From contig NZ_JAKIRP010000003.1 in the NCBI RefSeq assembly GCF_021646545.1, positions 620,001-684,000 on the forward strand: a DNA stretch of 64,000 bases, given 5' to 3'. The notes under the pieces are model-generated. The model worked only from the letters and a program-made list of their open reading frames with translations, was not told where the DNA came from and searched no databases. Position numbers and translations under genes: made by a program. Positions 45,183 through 53,196 of the stretch are shown here, piece after piece; positions within the stretch are counted from its first letter, which is position 1, and each line of letters starts with the position of its first letter. The DNA comes from Chitinophaga filiformis (GTDB lineage Bacteria > Bacteroidota > Bacteroidia > Chitinophagales > Chitinophagaceae).

Positions 45183-46736
45183 ATGTCCAACAACCAGCAC
45201 GACGCCCTCTTTATATTAATTAAAACACTCACAAAAGCTGAAAAGCGCAATTTTCAACTTGCTTTTAATAAAAATAACACTAAGGAGGACGTTCTCTTCA
45301 TTCAACTTTTCAATACCCTGGACAAGTTAAAGGAGTATGATGAGGAGCTGATTCTCAAGAAGATACCCGCAATCAAAAAACAGCAGCTCAGCAATGTTAA
45401 GGCCCATCTTTATAAACAGCTGCTTACCAGCCTCCGCCTGTTGTACAAGCAGAAAGATCCACTGATAGACCTGCGGGAGCAGCTGGACTATGCCCGGGTC
45501 TTGTACAGTAAAGGGCTTTATAACCAGAGCCTTAAGATCCTTTCCCGGGCAAAAGCGATGGCAATTGAGCAGGAAGAGGTCATGCTAAGCTATGAAATTA
45601 TAGAATTTGAGAAACAGATCGAGAGCCGGCACATTACCCGCAGCCTGGAGAACCGGGCTGATGAACTGAGCGCAGAATCGCGCCAGATAGAGCACCGGCT
45701 CAGCAATATCAGCCGGCTTTCCACCCTGTCCCTCCGCATGTACGGCCTGTACCTGAAACTGGGTCACGCCAGGGACAAAAAAGACGCCGACATGGTAAAG
45801 ATGTTCTTCGAACAGGAATTGCCGGCCAACTGTGGTACGGATATGAGTTTCTATGAGAAGATCCACCTCTACCAGGCCTATAGCTGGTATTACTACATCC
45901 TCCAGGACTTTGTCATGTTCTACCGCTATACCCAGAAATGGGTGGACCTGTTCAAGGAATACCCTTCCCTGCAGCGGACCGATGTGGAACTGTATATCAA
46001 GGCTATGCACAACCTGCTGACCGCCCATTTCTATACCATGAACCATGAAAAGTTCATGCGCGACCTGGACCAGCTTGAAACCTTCATCGCCGAAAACCAG
46101 GAGAGCTTCAACGAGAATACCAAGACCTCGGCTTTTGTGTACGTATATACGGCACGCATTAACCATTACTTCCTCGAAGGGACTTTCAGTGAGGGATTAT
46201 CCCTCGTGCCACAGCTGGAAACGGAGATAGCCGAGCATCAGCTGAAGGTAGACCAGCACAGGGTGCTCCTCTTCTACTACAAGATAGCGTGTCTGTATTT
46301 CGGCAGCGGAGACAATAACAAGGCGATCGATTATCTGAACAAGATAATTCACCTGCGGATAGGCAATCTGCGCGCTGATATTCAATGTTTTGCACGCATT
46401 CTCCACCTTATAGCCCATTATGAGCTGGAAAACTACAGCCTGGTGGAATACCTGATCAAATCAGTTTACCACTTCATTGCCAAGAACAAAGACCTTGGCC
46501 AGATGATGGAGGAGATCCTGAAATTCTTACGGCGAAATATCTATGCGCATCCCAAAGCCCTGCGCAGCGCCTTTGCTGACCTGAAAGAAAGGCTGGTGCA
46601 ATTGTCACAAAATCCTTATGAGAGGCGATCCTTCCTGTATCTGGATATCATTTCCTGGCTGGAAAGTAAGATAGAGGGAATACCGGTGCAGGAGATCATT
46701 CACCGGAAATTTGTGCGGAAAGAGAAGAGGATATAA
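45183..46736 (+). CDS. alpha-helical repeat (TPR-like) protein, unknown function
   Basis: This 517-aa protein is almost wholly helical, soluble and without a signal peptide. Helix pairs such as YARVLYSKGLYNQSLKILSRAKAMA and YYKIACLYFGSGDNNKAIDYLNKIIHL look like tetratricopeptide repeats, so it probably acts as a protein-protein adaptor. The N terminus (DALFILIKTLTKAEKRNFQLAF) is conserved-looking. I place the start at the ATG at 45183 (MSNNQHDALF), rather than a TTG ten codons earlier. It stands alone and its stop codon abuts the large palindrome at 46736-46865. Confidence 0.75.
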   Translation: MSNNQHDALFILIKTLTKAEKRNFQLAFNKNNTKEDVLFIQLFNTLDKLKEYDEELILKKIPAIKKQQLSNVKAHLYKQLLTSLRLLYKQKDPLIDLREQLDYARVLYSKGLYNQSLKILSRAKAMAIEQEEVMLSYEIIEFEKQIESRHITRSLENRADELSAESRQIEHRLSNISRLSTLSLRMYGLYLKLGHARDKKDADMVKMFFEQELPANCGTDMSFYEKIHLYQAYSWYYYILQDFVMFYRYTQKWVDLFKEYPSLQRTDVELYIKAMHNLLTAHFYTMNHEKFMRDLDQLETFIAENQESFNENTKTSAFVYVYTARINHYFLEGTFSEGLSLVPQLETEIAEHQLKVDQHRVLLFYYKIACLYFGSGDNNKAIDYLNKIIHLRIGNLRADIQCFARILHLIAHYELENYSLVEYLIKSVYHFIAKNKDLGQMMEEILKFLRRNIYAHPKALRSAFADLKERLVQLSQNPYERRSFLYLDIISWLESKIEGIPVQEIIHRKFVRKEKRI

Positions 46737-46865
46737 CTTCGTTCAGCTGTCGTCTAAACAATGCTTCTCCTATGCTCATCTTACGTTCATCTTACGTTCA
46801 AAGACGTAAGATGAACGTAAGATGAGCATAGGAGAAGCATTGTTTAGACCTTGTTTAAACGAAGT
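46736..46865. repeat. very long perfect palindrome (46-bp arms) between convergent genes
   Basis: Bases 46752-46797 are the exact reverse complement of 46804-46849, leaving a 6-nt loop. An outer 8-bp stem (46736-46743 with 46858-46865) surrounds an internal 8x8 loop. Each arm contains a tandem duplication of CATCTTACGTT (46777-46787 and 46788-46798). There is no long T-run on either side. As DNA it could form a cruciform; as RNA it would form one very stable hairpin in both transcripts' 3' ends. Confidence 0.95.
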
Positions 46866-46884
46866 ATGATGGATAGCATAAGTA

Positions 46885-47739
46885 CTATATCTCCTGCGTC
46901 GGTTCTGTCTTCGAATCAGCCAGCCCTGCATCAGCAACATCTGTCTGATTACTGGTGTTCTCGTTACCATTGCTATTCCCATCTGCCGGCAGCGGGTCTT
47001 TATACTGCACTTTCTCTTTCACGTTGAACAGCGTTTTAAACACTTCTTCCAGTTTTTCAGATGCCTCTTTCGAGAACAGGCCTACCAGGCAGGCGATTGC
47101 CATCATACCGTAAGGGTTCAGCGGCACACTGTCACGTTGTTCTGTAGCCTCGTGCTTTTCGGCAGCAGGTATTGCAGCGGTAGAATCGTTAGCTGCGGCG
47201 GCGGAATCCACAACTGCGGAATCCTGCGTAATTCCACTGTGTACGGTAGATTCTTCCGGTACGGCACTGGCATTCACCTCTCCTTCTGTAACGGCTGGAG
47301 TGGAAACGGCTTCTGTTACCTGGTTATTTTCAGGCAGTTCCGGAGCTACCGGCGGACTATAGGTCAGGATACCTCCTCTCAGCAACATATAGAAAAACAT
47401 CGCCATACCGGCGCCGATCAATGGCCTTAACAGGTACCAGGGTATCCAGGTGGTGACAAAGGTGCGGTTACCCACAAAAGCGGTGAATGATATAATGAGG
47501 TGGATATTGGCACCCAGTGCTCCACCCAGTACCATCAGCAAGAGGAAACGGTGTTCAGCCGTAATGGTATAGACACTTCCGAACAATTTGAAGGGGTCTT
47601 TACTGCTCACATAACCAGAGGGCCAGATGCAGATAATGGTATAAAAAAGGAGAAGGGCCATTACGCCGAAAAGGATGGTCAGGGTAATGATCCAGGCGCG
47701 ATCTTTGGCGGACCGGGCTTGCTGTGATGTGTTAGACAT
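46885..47739 (-). CDS. membrane protein with a long Ala/Ser/Thr/Glu-rich linker, unknown function
   Basis: The 284-aa protein has an N-terminal hydrophobic segment (WIITLTILFGVMALLLFYTIICIW, residues 16-39) and a second pair near 68-86 and 104-122. A low-complexity, Pro/Ala/Ser/Thr/Glu-rich linker (about 130-205) follows. A conserved-looking stretch is YGMMAIACLVGLFSKEASEKLEEVFKTLFNVKEKVQYKDPLP. The tail is Asn/Asp-rich. I do not recognise a family. It is probably an inner-membrane protein, monocistronic and convergent with the helical-repeat gene across the palindrome. Confidence 0.72.
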   Translation of the reverse strand: MSNTSQQARSAKDRAWIITLTILFGVMALLLFYTIICIWPSGYVSSKDPFKLFGSVYTITAEHRFLLLMVLGGALGANIHLIISFTAFVGNRTFVTTWIPWYLLRPLIGAGMAMFFYMLLRGGILTYSPPVAPELPENNQVTEAVSTPAVTEGEVNASAVPEESTVHSGITQDSAVVDSAAAANDSTAAIPAAEKHEATEQRDSVPLNPYGMMAIACLVGLFSKEASEKLEEVFKTLFNVKEKVQYKDPLPADGNSNGNENTSNQTDVADAGLADSKTEPTQEI

Positions 47740-47842
47740 AGGTGTTTATTAATAGTGTTATGGATAGTAATATGATCAAACAGCCACACGGTTGCTTATG
47801 ACAACGGTGTGGCTGTTTATGTATTAGTTCGCGAAACCTTCT

Positions 47843-48922
47843 TTACTTAAGAACAATACGTTTTCCCTCCTTCACAGATGTACGGGCGGCTTCCAGGATG
47901 CGCACCACGATCAGGTTGTTTTCCAGGGAAGACAGATCGTTGCCGGGCTTCAGGGTACCATTCAGCACAGCTGCAAGATACGTAATATTGTCCGTATAGG
48001 CTGCTTCCGGCACCTTAACCGGCTGATATTCACTCTTCTTACGCTGTTGCAGATCGCTGGGATTCAATGCATGCAGATAACCTGATTTACCGAAAACCTC
48101 CCAATCTTTGATGCTGAACGGCCAGTTCCAGGACGCCTCTATGATACCGGTTGCTTCCGGATATTCCAGCAGGATAGTTGCGTCATCTTCCACTTTGGGG
48201 TAAACGGACGGCTTAATGTGGCGGGCAACTGCTGTAACTGCGATCGGTGCTTTGCCATCCATCAGCCAGGTCATCAGGTTAGCGCCATAACATCCGAAGT
48301 CCATCAGCGCTCCTCCCCCGTTCTTTACAGGGTCGGTGAGCCAGCGCAGAAAGTCTTCACTGCAACCTATCTCCCGCGGACCTTCATGACCGTCATGCAC
48401 CACCATTTTACGCACAGGGCCGATGGCATCCTGTTTTTTCACCATGTCATACACGTACTGGTTGGTATTATACCAGGTAGTTTCAAAGTTGGTCAGCAGC
48501 GGAATATGATGTTTCCTTGCCAGTGTCGCCATTCTTTCCGCCTGGGCTACGGTGGTAGCCAGTGGCTTTTCCACCATCACCGGAATGCCCTTGGGAGCGC
48601 AGGCTTCTACGATATTAATATGTTCTGACACCGGATTATAACCGAGTACCGCATCCGGATGTTTGTGCGCCAGCAGCGTATTCAGATCGGGATAGAAAAG
48701 GGAATCAGGCAGCTGATAACTTTTTTTGTAACGGGCTACCAGTTGTGCATCTGCTTCGGCAATGCCGGCGATGGTTACCTGACCTTTTTTCCATTGATGC
48801 ATCAGCAGGTGTACGTGATCGTGCGACAGACCGACTACGCCTACATTCAATGGTTGCTGTGCAGCTGCTGTAAAAGCGGCGAATAAAAGCAAAAAGCTCT
48901 GACTTAAGATCTTCTTCATCAT
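47843..48922 (-). CDS. exported Gfo/Idh/MocA-family oxidoreductase
   Basis: The 359-aa precursor has a signal peptide ending TAAAQQ (about residue 22), then a Rossmann fold (LNVGVVGLSHDHVHLLM) and the family motif VEKPLATTVAQAERMA near residues 117-132. The C-terminal alpha/beta domain includes GGGALMDFGCYGANLMTWL. Exported family members use tightly bound NAD(P) on sugars such as hydroxylated or N-acetylated sugars. The substrate is unknown. The usual dinucleotide motif GxGxxG is modified to GVVGLSHDH, which is seen in some members and deserves caution. Confidence 0.84.
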   Translation of the reverse strand: MMKKILSQSFLLLFAAFTAAAQQPLNVGVVGLSHDHVHLLMHQWKKGQVTIAGIAEADAQLVARYKKSYQLPDSLFYPDLNTLLAHKHPDAVLGYNPVSEHINIVEACAPKGIPVMVEKPLATTVAQAERMATLARKHHIPLLTNFETTWYNTNQYVYDMVKKQDAIGPVRKMVVHDGHEGPREIGCSEDFLRWLTDPVKNGGGALMDFGCYGANLMTWLMDGKAPIAVTAVARHIKPSVYPKVEDDATILLEYPEATGIIEASWNWPFSIKDWEVFGKSGYLHALNPSDLQQRKKSEYQPVKVPEAAYTDNITYLAAVLNGTLKPGNDLSSLENNLIVVRILEAARTSVKEGKRIVLK

Positions 48923-48950
48923 GACATGGATTGTTTGGACCTGTGTATTG

Positions 48951-49823
48951 TTATTCTACTATGTTTAGTACTCTCCAACCGTCTTCGCCTTTAAAGGTGT
49001 AGATCTCCTGTTTGCTTTTTCTTCCGTCAGGAAAAACGCATATTTCTGTGATCAGGTAAAGGTTGTCTGTAATCTTCCTACGATAAGGGTAAGCACGGCG
49101 CAGGTCTTTAAAAACCGGAAAGCCATCTTTTTTAAGGCTTTTGATGAATGATGTACGTAAGATGTCGGCCGTAGTCTCTAATACTTCCTTACCACTGAAT
49201 CTGTCATTCATTTTCAGCAACAGCAATCTGGCTTCCTCTATAAAGTTCTTGCAGGCAAGGGCCTTTTCTATATCCTGTTCATCGTAGGCGTCTTCGAGGC
49301 ATAGAATGGCGCCTTCAGGCGTGGAAAAATCGTGTACAAAGTAATCAATTCCCTCATCGATATATAAGCCTACCTGCCGGTCAAATTCAGCCCGTTCATG
49401 TACTGGCCGGCCATCGCGGATAGCGCGGATGGTATACCCTCCTATCAGCCGTCCTTCTTCGATGATCATCCAGTCGGAGATAAAACGGGGATCTATACCA
49501 ATCTTCTGATCGACCGTAACGGAATTGACATAAACCGGCTTGTTACCGACTATTCCATACAGATTGCCCTCTTCATCAAAACTGGGAGAGATCAGCCAGA
49601 GATGTTCACGGTTCACACCATCGTCGATCAGCACCTTTACAGAAAAGTATTGCTGCTCCGGATCCGGCTGCTGCAGACAGGTTTGAAAATAATGTAAGGT
49701 AGCATTGGCTTTTTCAATAGCCCAGTTCATACGTTCGTCATCATCAGCTATGTGCACAACCGGTAATTGATCTTCAGCGCCGGCATTGTTGCGTCTACCA
49801 AAGATTTTTGATAAAAAACCCAT
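48951..49823 (-). CDS. DUF2314-domain protein
   Basis: The 290-aa cytoplasmic protein contains a DUF2314 domain in its N-terminal half (DERMNWAIEKANATLHYF...YFSVKVLIDDGVNREHLWL). Its C-terminal half is mixed alpha/beta, ending VFPDGRKSKQEIYTFKGEDGWRVLNIVE, resembling an SnoaL or NTF2-like region. DUF2314 proteins often accompany polymorphic-toxin or cell-contact genes, but no toxin is near. The start is placed at ATG 49823 (MGFLSKIFGRR) rather than an in-frame TTG two codons earlier. Function unknown. Confidence 0.8.
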   Translation of the reverse strand: MGFLSKIFGRRNNAGAEDQLPVVHIADDDERMNWAIEKANATLHYFQTCLQQPDPEQQYFSVKVLIDDGVNREHLWLISPSFDEEGNLYGIVGNKPVYVNSVTVDQKIGIDPRFISDWMIIEEGRLIGGYTIRAIRDGRPVHERAEFDRQVGLYIDEGIDYFVHDFSTPEGAILCLEDAYDEQDIEKALACKNFIEEARLLLLKMNDRFSGKEVLETTADILRTSFIKSLKKDGFPVFKDLRRAYPYRRKITDNLYLITEICVFPDGRKSKQEIYTFKGEDGWRVLNIVE

Positions 49824-49912
49824 AGTCAATGGTTAAAATATGTTTGTGTTCTGTGCCCCCGTTTACGATCTCCGGACGAATATACCCATATTTCCACTTT
49901 GAAAGTAGGGGG

Positions 49913-51019
49913 CTAATCCACCTTTTCCAGCGGAGCCTCATAACGGTAATACCTATTGTAAAAAATAGTAAAGGCAGGCACCTGGAGCAGGATAATTCCA
50001 TACCAATACAAACGGGCCAGTCCCAGGAAAAGCAGACCTACGATAACGATCAACACCCAGCGGAAATACTTGTCCTGGTCCATACGTGGAAAATATAAAA
50101 TGCTTCGTAACAGCATTAAAACAGATACGCCTGTAGTCACCAGCATCATGATGTGCACTGGCGCCGCCTGTTGCCCTACTTTATAGGCCAGCAGGATACT
50201 TTCCGGCAATAACAACATCAGATACAGTAAACCCGTTTGCAGGTATCTTTTCCACACTGGTACCGGCAACTGTGGCAGCAGGGACAGATAAAGATCATCA
50301 AAGCGCCTGTGATTGTATATCAGTATCACCTGGGCAAGGGTACATACGAGAAAACCCACCAGGAGGAAACGTTCGTCATACTCATTACCCATCAGCGAAA
50401 CGGTGGCAATGACCACGGCGCCTGATGCTACTTTGGCGATTGCCAGCGACTTTATATTGTTGTTGAGCAACTCATAGCCATACAATGACCAGACAGGCTT
50501 TCTGATGGTCCTGTTCAGCCATTGCTGCCACCTGGCCAGAAAAGATACTGTACCGGGATGTTTCATTTTGTGATCATAGATCCAGAGCGGCGCAAGGATC
50601 ATGATAATATTAAACAGGCCTATAATGGCAGCGGAGGCATAAAAATGTAACTGTATGGCTATTGCCGCAGCAATACAGCTATATACCAGTACGGGCGCAT
50701 AGAGGGTTAGGTGCAGCCATAACCAGGTACGCCATTTGGTAGCGCCTTCCAGTACGCCCAGGGTGCCGTAAAGGAAGGTATGTTCTTTTGTGGATAATAC
50801 ATTAACGACAAACGCCATACATTTCAGGTTATACAGCAACCAGGCCAGGCATACGAGGGCCAGGAAGTCCATATTACCGGTAAAGCCTTTTATGAGCGTA
50901 TGGTGGTAAGATAGCAGTTGTCCACCGGGAACGATGCCAAAAAAGAAATAGAATATCACCAGGAAAAATCCTGTGTTATTTGCATAATAGCGTATTGTGA
51001 ATATCTTGGATAAAGCCAT
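49913..51019 (-). CDS. ABC transporter membrane protein
   Basis: The 368-aa protein has about ten hydrophobic segments, for example LVIFYFFFGIVPGG near the N terminus, LYAPVLVYSCIAAAIAIQL near 105-123, and VLIVIVGLLFLGLARLYWYGIILLQ near the end. It has no signal peptide and no recognised substrate-specificity motif. It follows an ABC ATPase gene by 13 nt on the same strand, so the two likely form an export or maintenance transporter of the kind seen in Bacteroidota with a multi-helix permease. The substrate is unknown. Confidence 0.78.
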   Translation of the reverse strand: MALSKIFTIRYYANNTGFFLVIFYFFFGIVPGGQLLSYHHTLIKGFTGNMDFLALVCLAWLLYNLKCMAFVVNVLSTKEHTFLYGTLGVLEGATKWRTWLWLHLTLYAPVLVYSCIAAAIAIQLHFYASAAIIGLFNIIMILAPLWIYDHKMKHPGTVSFLARWQQWLNRTIRKPVWSLYGYELLNNNIKSLAIAKVASGAVVIATVSLMGNEYDERFLLVGFLVCTLAQVILIYNHRRFDDLYLSLLPQLPVPVWKRYLQTGLLYLMLLLPESILLAYKVGQQAAPVHIMMLVTTGVSVLMLLRSILYFPRMDQDKYFRWVLIVIVGLLFLGLARLYWYGIILLQVPAFTIFYNRYYRYEAPLEKVD

Positions 51020-51032
51020 TGGGGATAAATAA

Positions 51033-51665
51033 TTAGACCTTCACAATATTTTTGCCTTCCACTTTCAGGTGGATCGATCCGGCGGTTACCGGCTGATGGG
51101 AAGTGATGCAAAACGTGACGCCATATTGGCGGTGAAATTCATCCACCATTGTGTATAACAGTGGAACTGATTGTGTATCAAGTGTAATCAGGGGTTCATC
51201 CAGGAGGATGACCTTCGGCTGACCGGTAAAAGCCAGCAACAAAGACACCTTTTTCAGCATACCGCTGGAATAACTGCTTACTGGTTGGTGGATGAAGGAC
51301 GCAACTCCCAAGAGATCAATCACTTCCTGTATATCCTTATACCCTTTTCCTTTGGTTTTCACATACAGGGATACCAGGTCACTACCGGTCACAAAACCCG
51401 GATAAAGGGGTTCGGCTTCTGCGTAATTCACCAGGCGGCGGTATTGTACAGGTTGTTTATTACAGCTGATGTTATTCTCGAGCAGTATATCGCCCTGGAA
51501 CGGAATCAGGCCGGCCATGACCTTCATGGAGGTGGTTTTACCGGCTCCATTGCCTCCTAACAGCCAGTACACGCCATAGTCCAGCTCAAGACCGGGAATA
51601 TCCAGCACCACTACTTCATGATAAGATTTTACAATATGGCGCAGGCTTAATACATGAGATGCCAT
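51033..51665 (-). CDS. ABC transporter ATP-binding protein
   Basis: The 210-aa cytoplasmic ATPase has Walker A GGNGAGKTT (residues 37-45), the Q-loop region NYAEAEPLYPGFVTG, a signature SYSSGMLKKVSLLLAF near 130-145, Walker B VILLDEPLITLDTQS near 152-166, and the switch His in ITSHQPV. The signature reads SSGMLKK rather than LSGGQ, as in many small export ATPases. It is coupled to the membrane protein gene that begins 13 nt later. The substrate cannot be deduced. Confidence 0.9.
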   Translation of the reverse strand: MASHVLSLRHIVKSYHEVVVLDIPGLELDYGVYWLLGGNGAGKTTSMKVMAGLIPFQGDILLENNISCNKQPVQYRRLVNYAEAEPLYPGFVTGSDLVSLYVKTKGKGYKDIQEVIDLLGVASFIHQPVSSYSSGMLKKVSLLLAFTGQPKVILLDEPLITLDTQSVPLLYTMVDEFHRQYGVTFCITSHQPVTAGSIHLKVEGKNIVKV

Positions 51666-52138
51666 CAGAGAAATATGATTTATTTGTAAATATGTGCAAT
51701 AAATGGCTGAAAGTCAATTTACATATATGTTTTAACAAAACTTTCTGCCGGATCCTGCTACTCACATGAGTTTGTGCATGAAACCTGGGGATTAAGTATT
51801 TATTAATATTCCGGTTTCGCCTGAGCGCGCTATCATAGTATGTCTTCGGAATTCATCAGCTGTTTTTCCACAGGCTGTTAAAAACTAAAAAAGGGTGGGT
51901 TTTCATTCATGTGTACATTTGTATCAGTTCACGACGCGATTGTTAAGTCTCCAGGGATTTATTGCGAACACCCCGGCAGCCAGGCAGGAATTTTTACCAG
52001 CAGGCACATGAAATCCGGTCGGAACATTCACGTATCAAAGGGTATCAAGAAAGGGTTCAATGTTTTATAACGTGAGAATAATACCTCCGTCATGTCCTTT
52101 CTGTCTGTATACGTTAACCATATAAAATTTACTGAGTG
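51666..52138. other. 473-bp gene-poor region upstream of nrdB
   Basis: This gap between the divergent ABC ATPase and nrdB has no supported gene. Noticeable points are an inverted GAAACC/GGTTTC pair around 51780-51820, the sequence TTTTTCCACAGG near 51873-51884 that resembles a DnaA-box-like word, and a 53-codon open frame from 51909 to 52070 that has no recognisable features. I saw no canonical cobalamin-riboswitch or NrdR boxes. The length suggests a long regulated leader for the ribonucleotide reductase operon. Confidence 0.4.
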
Positions 52139-53110
52139 ATGAATTTAGAGAATGAACTGCTTTTAAAGGAAAACAAAGACAGATTTGTATTGCTGCCTAT
52201 CAACTATCCGAAGGTATGGGAGAAGTACAAACAACATGAGGCTAGTTTCTGGACAGCAGAGGAGATTGACCTGAGTGCAGATATGAAGGACTGGAACAAC
52301 CTCAATGATGGAGAACGTCATTTCATTACACACGTATTAGCTTTTTTTGCAGCAAGTGATGGGATTGTGAATGAGAACCTTGCTGTCAACTTCATGAGTG
52401 AGGTACAGTTACCTGAGGCCCGTTGCTTCTATGGTTTCCAGATCATGATGGAAAACATCCACTCGGAAACGTATGCATTATTAATAGATACTTATGTAAA
52501 GGATCCGGCAGAAAAGGATCGTCTGTTCCATGCTATCGAAACAGTACCTGCTGTAAAGAGAAAAGCAGAATGGGCATTGCGCTGGATCGAGAATGGCAAC
52601 TTCGCTGAGCGACTGGTGGCTTTCGCAGCTGTGGAAGGTATCTTCTTCAGTGGTAGTTTCTGCTCTATCTTCTGGCTGAAGAAAAGAGGATTAATGCCGG
52701 GACTGACCTTCTCCAATGAGCTGATCAGCCGTGATGAAGGATTGCACTGTGAGTTTGCCTGCCTGCTGTATAGCATGCTGGAAAACAAACTGTCGCAGGA
52801 GCAGGTACACACCATCATCCGTGATGCAGTTTCCATCGAAAAAGAATTTATTACAGAAGCATTACCGGTAGCACTGATCGGCATGAACAGTAAACTGATG
52901 TCTGAATACATCGAGTTTGTTGCTGACCGCTGGTTAAGTGAACTGGGTTATGCTAAAATATATAATACGGCAAATCCGTTTGACTTTATGGAAATGATCT
53001 CCCTGCAGGGTAAGACCAACTTCTTCGAAAAGAGAGTGGGCGATTATCAGAAAGCAGGTGTGATGTCTGGTAAGGATACACAGACCTTCAGCCTGGACGA
53101 AGATTTCTAA
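52139..53110 (+). CDS. nrdB: ribonucleoside-diphosphate reductase, small (beta) subunit, class Ia
   Basis: NrdB holds the diiron-tyrosyl radical cofactor needed for class Ia ribonucleotide reduction. The 323-aa protein has metal-ligand helices in [17 protein letters not shown] and [18 protein letters not shown] plus the radical-helix region [10 protein letters not shown]. The overall pattern is like the eukaryotic R2-type group. I use the ATG at 52139; a GTG one codon before could serve. NrdB is upstream of nrdA with an 86-nt gap, the opposite of the usual nrdA-nrdB order of enterobacteria. Confidence 0.95.
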   Translation: MNLENELLLKENKDRFVLLPINYPKVWEKYKQHEASFWTAEEIDLSADMKDWNNLNDGERHFITHVLAFFAASDGIVNENLAVNFMSEVQLPEARCFYGFQIMMENIHSETYALLIDTYVKDPAEKDRLFHAIETVPAVKRKAEWALRWIENGNFAERLVAFAAVEGIFFSGSFCSIFWLKKRGLMPGLTFSNELISRDEGLHCEFACLLYSMLENKLSQEQVHTIIRDAVSIEKEFITEALPVALIGMNSKLMSEYIEFVADRWLSELGYAKIYNTANPFDFMEMISLQGKTNFFEKRVGDYQKAGVMSGKDTQTFSLDEDF

Positions 53111-53196
53111 TAAAGGCATAATAATTGCAGTCTATTGCACAATTTGCCAACTAACCATAATTCATAAATTACTCAACCTCTTAAATTCACCTGCCC

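Noticed and set aside
51909..52070. A 53-codon open frame in the nrdB leader
   Set aside because: It has an ATG but no clear ribosome-binding context or recognisable motif. I kept it only as a possible leader peptide in the finding on that region.
51666..52138. Cobalamin riboswitch or NrdR boxes upstream of nrdB
   Set aside because: No recognisable conserved riboswitch core or NrdR box was found by eye; a covariance-model search would be needed to exclude a divergent one.
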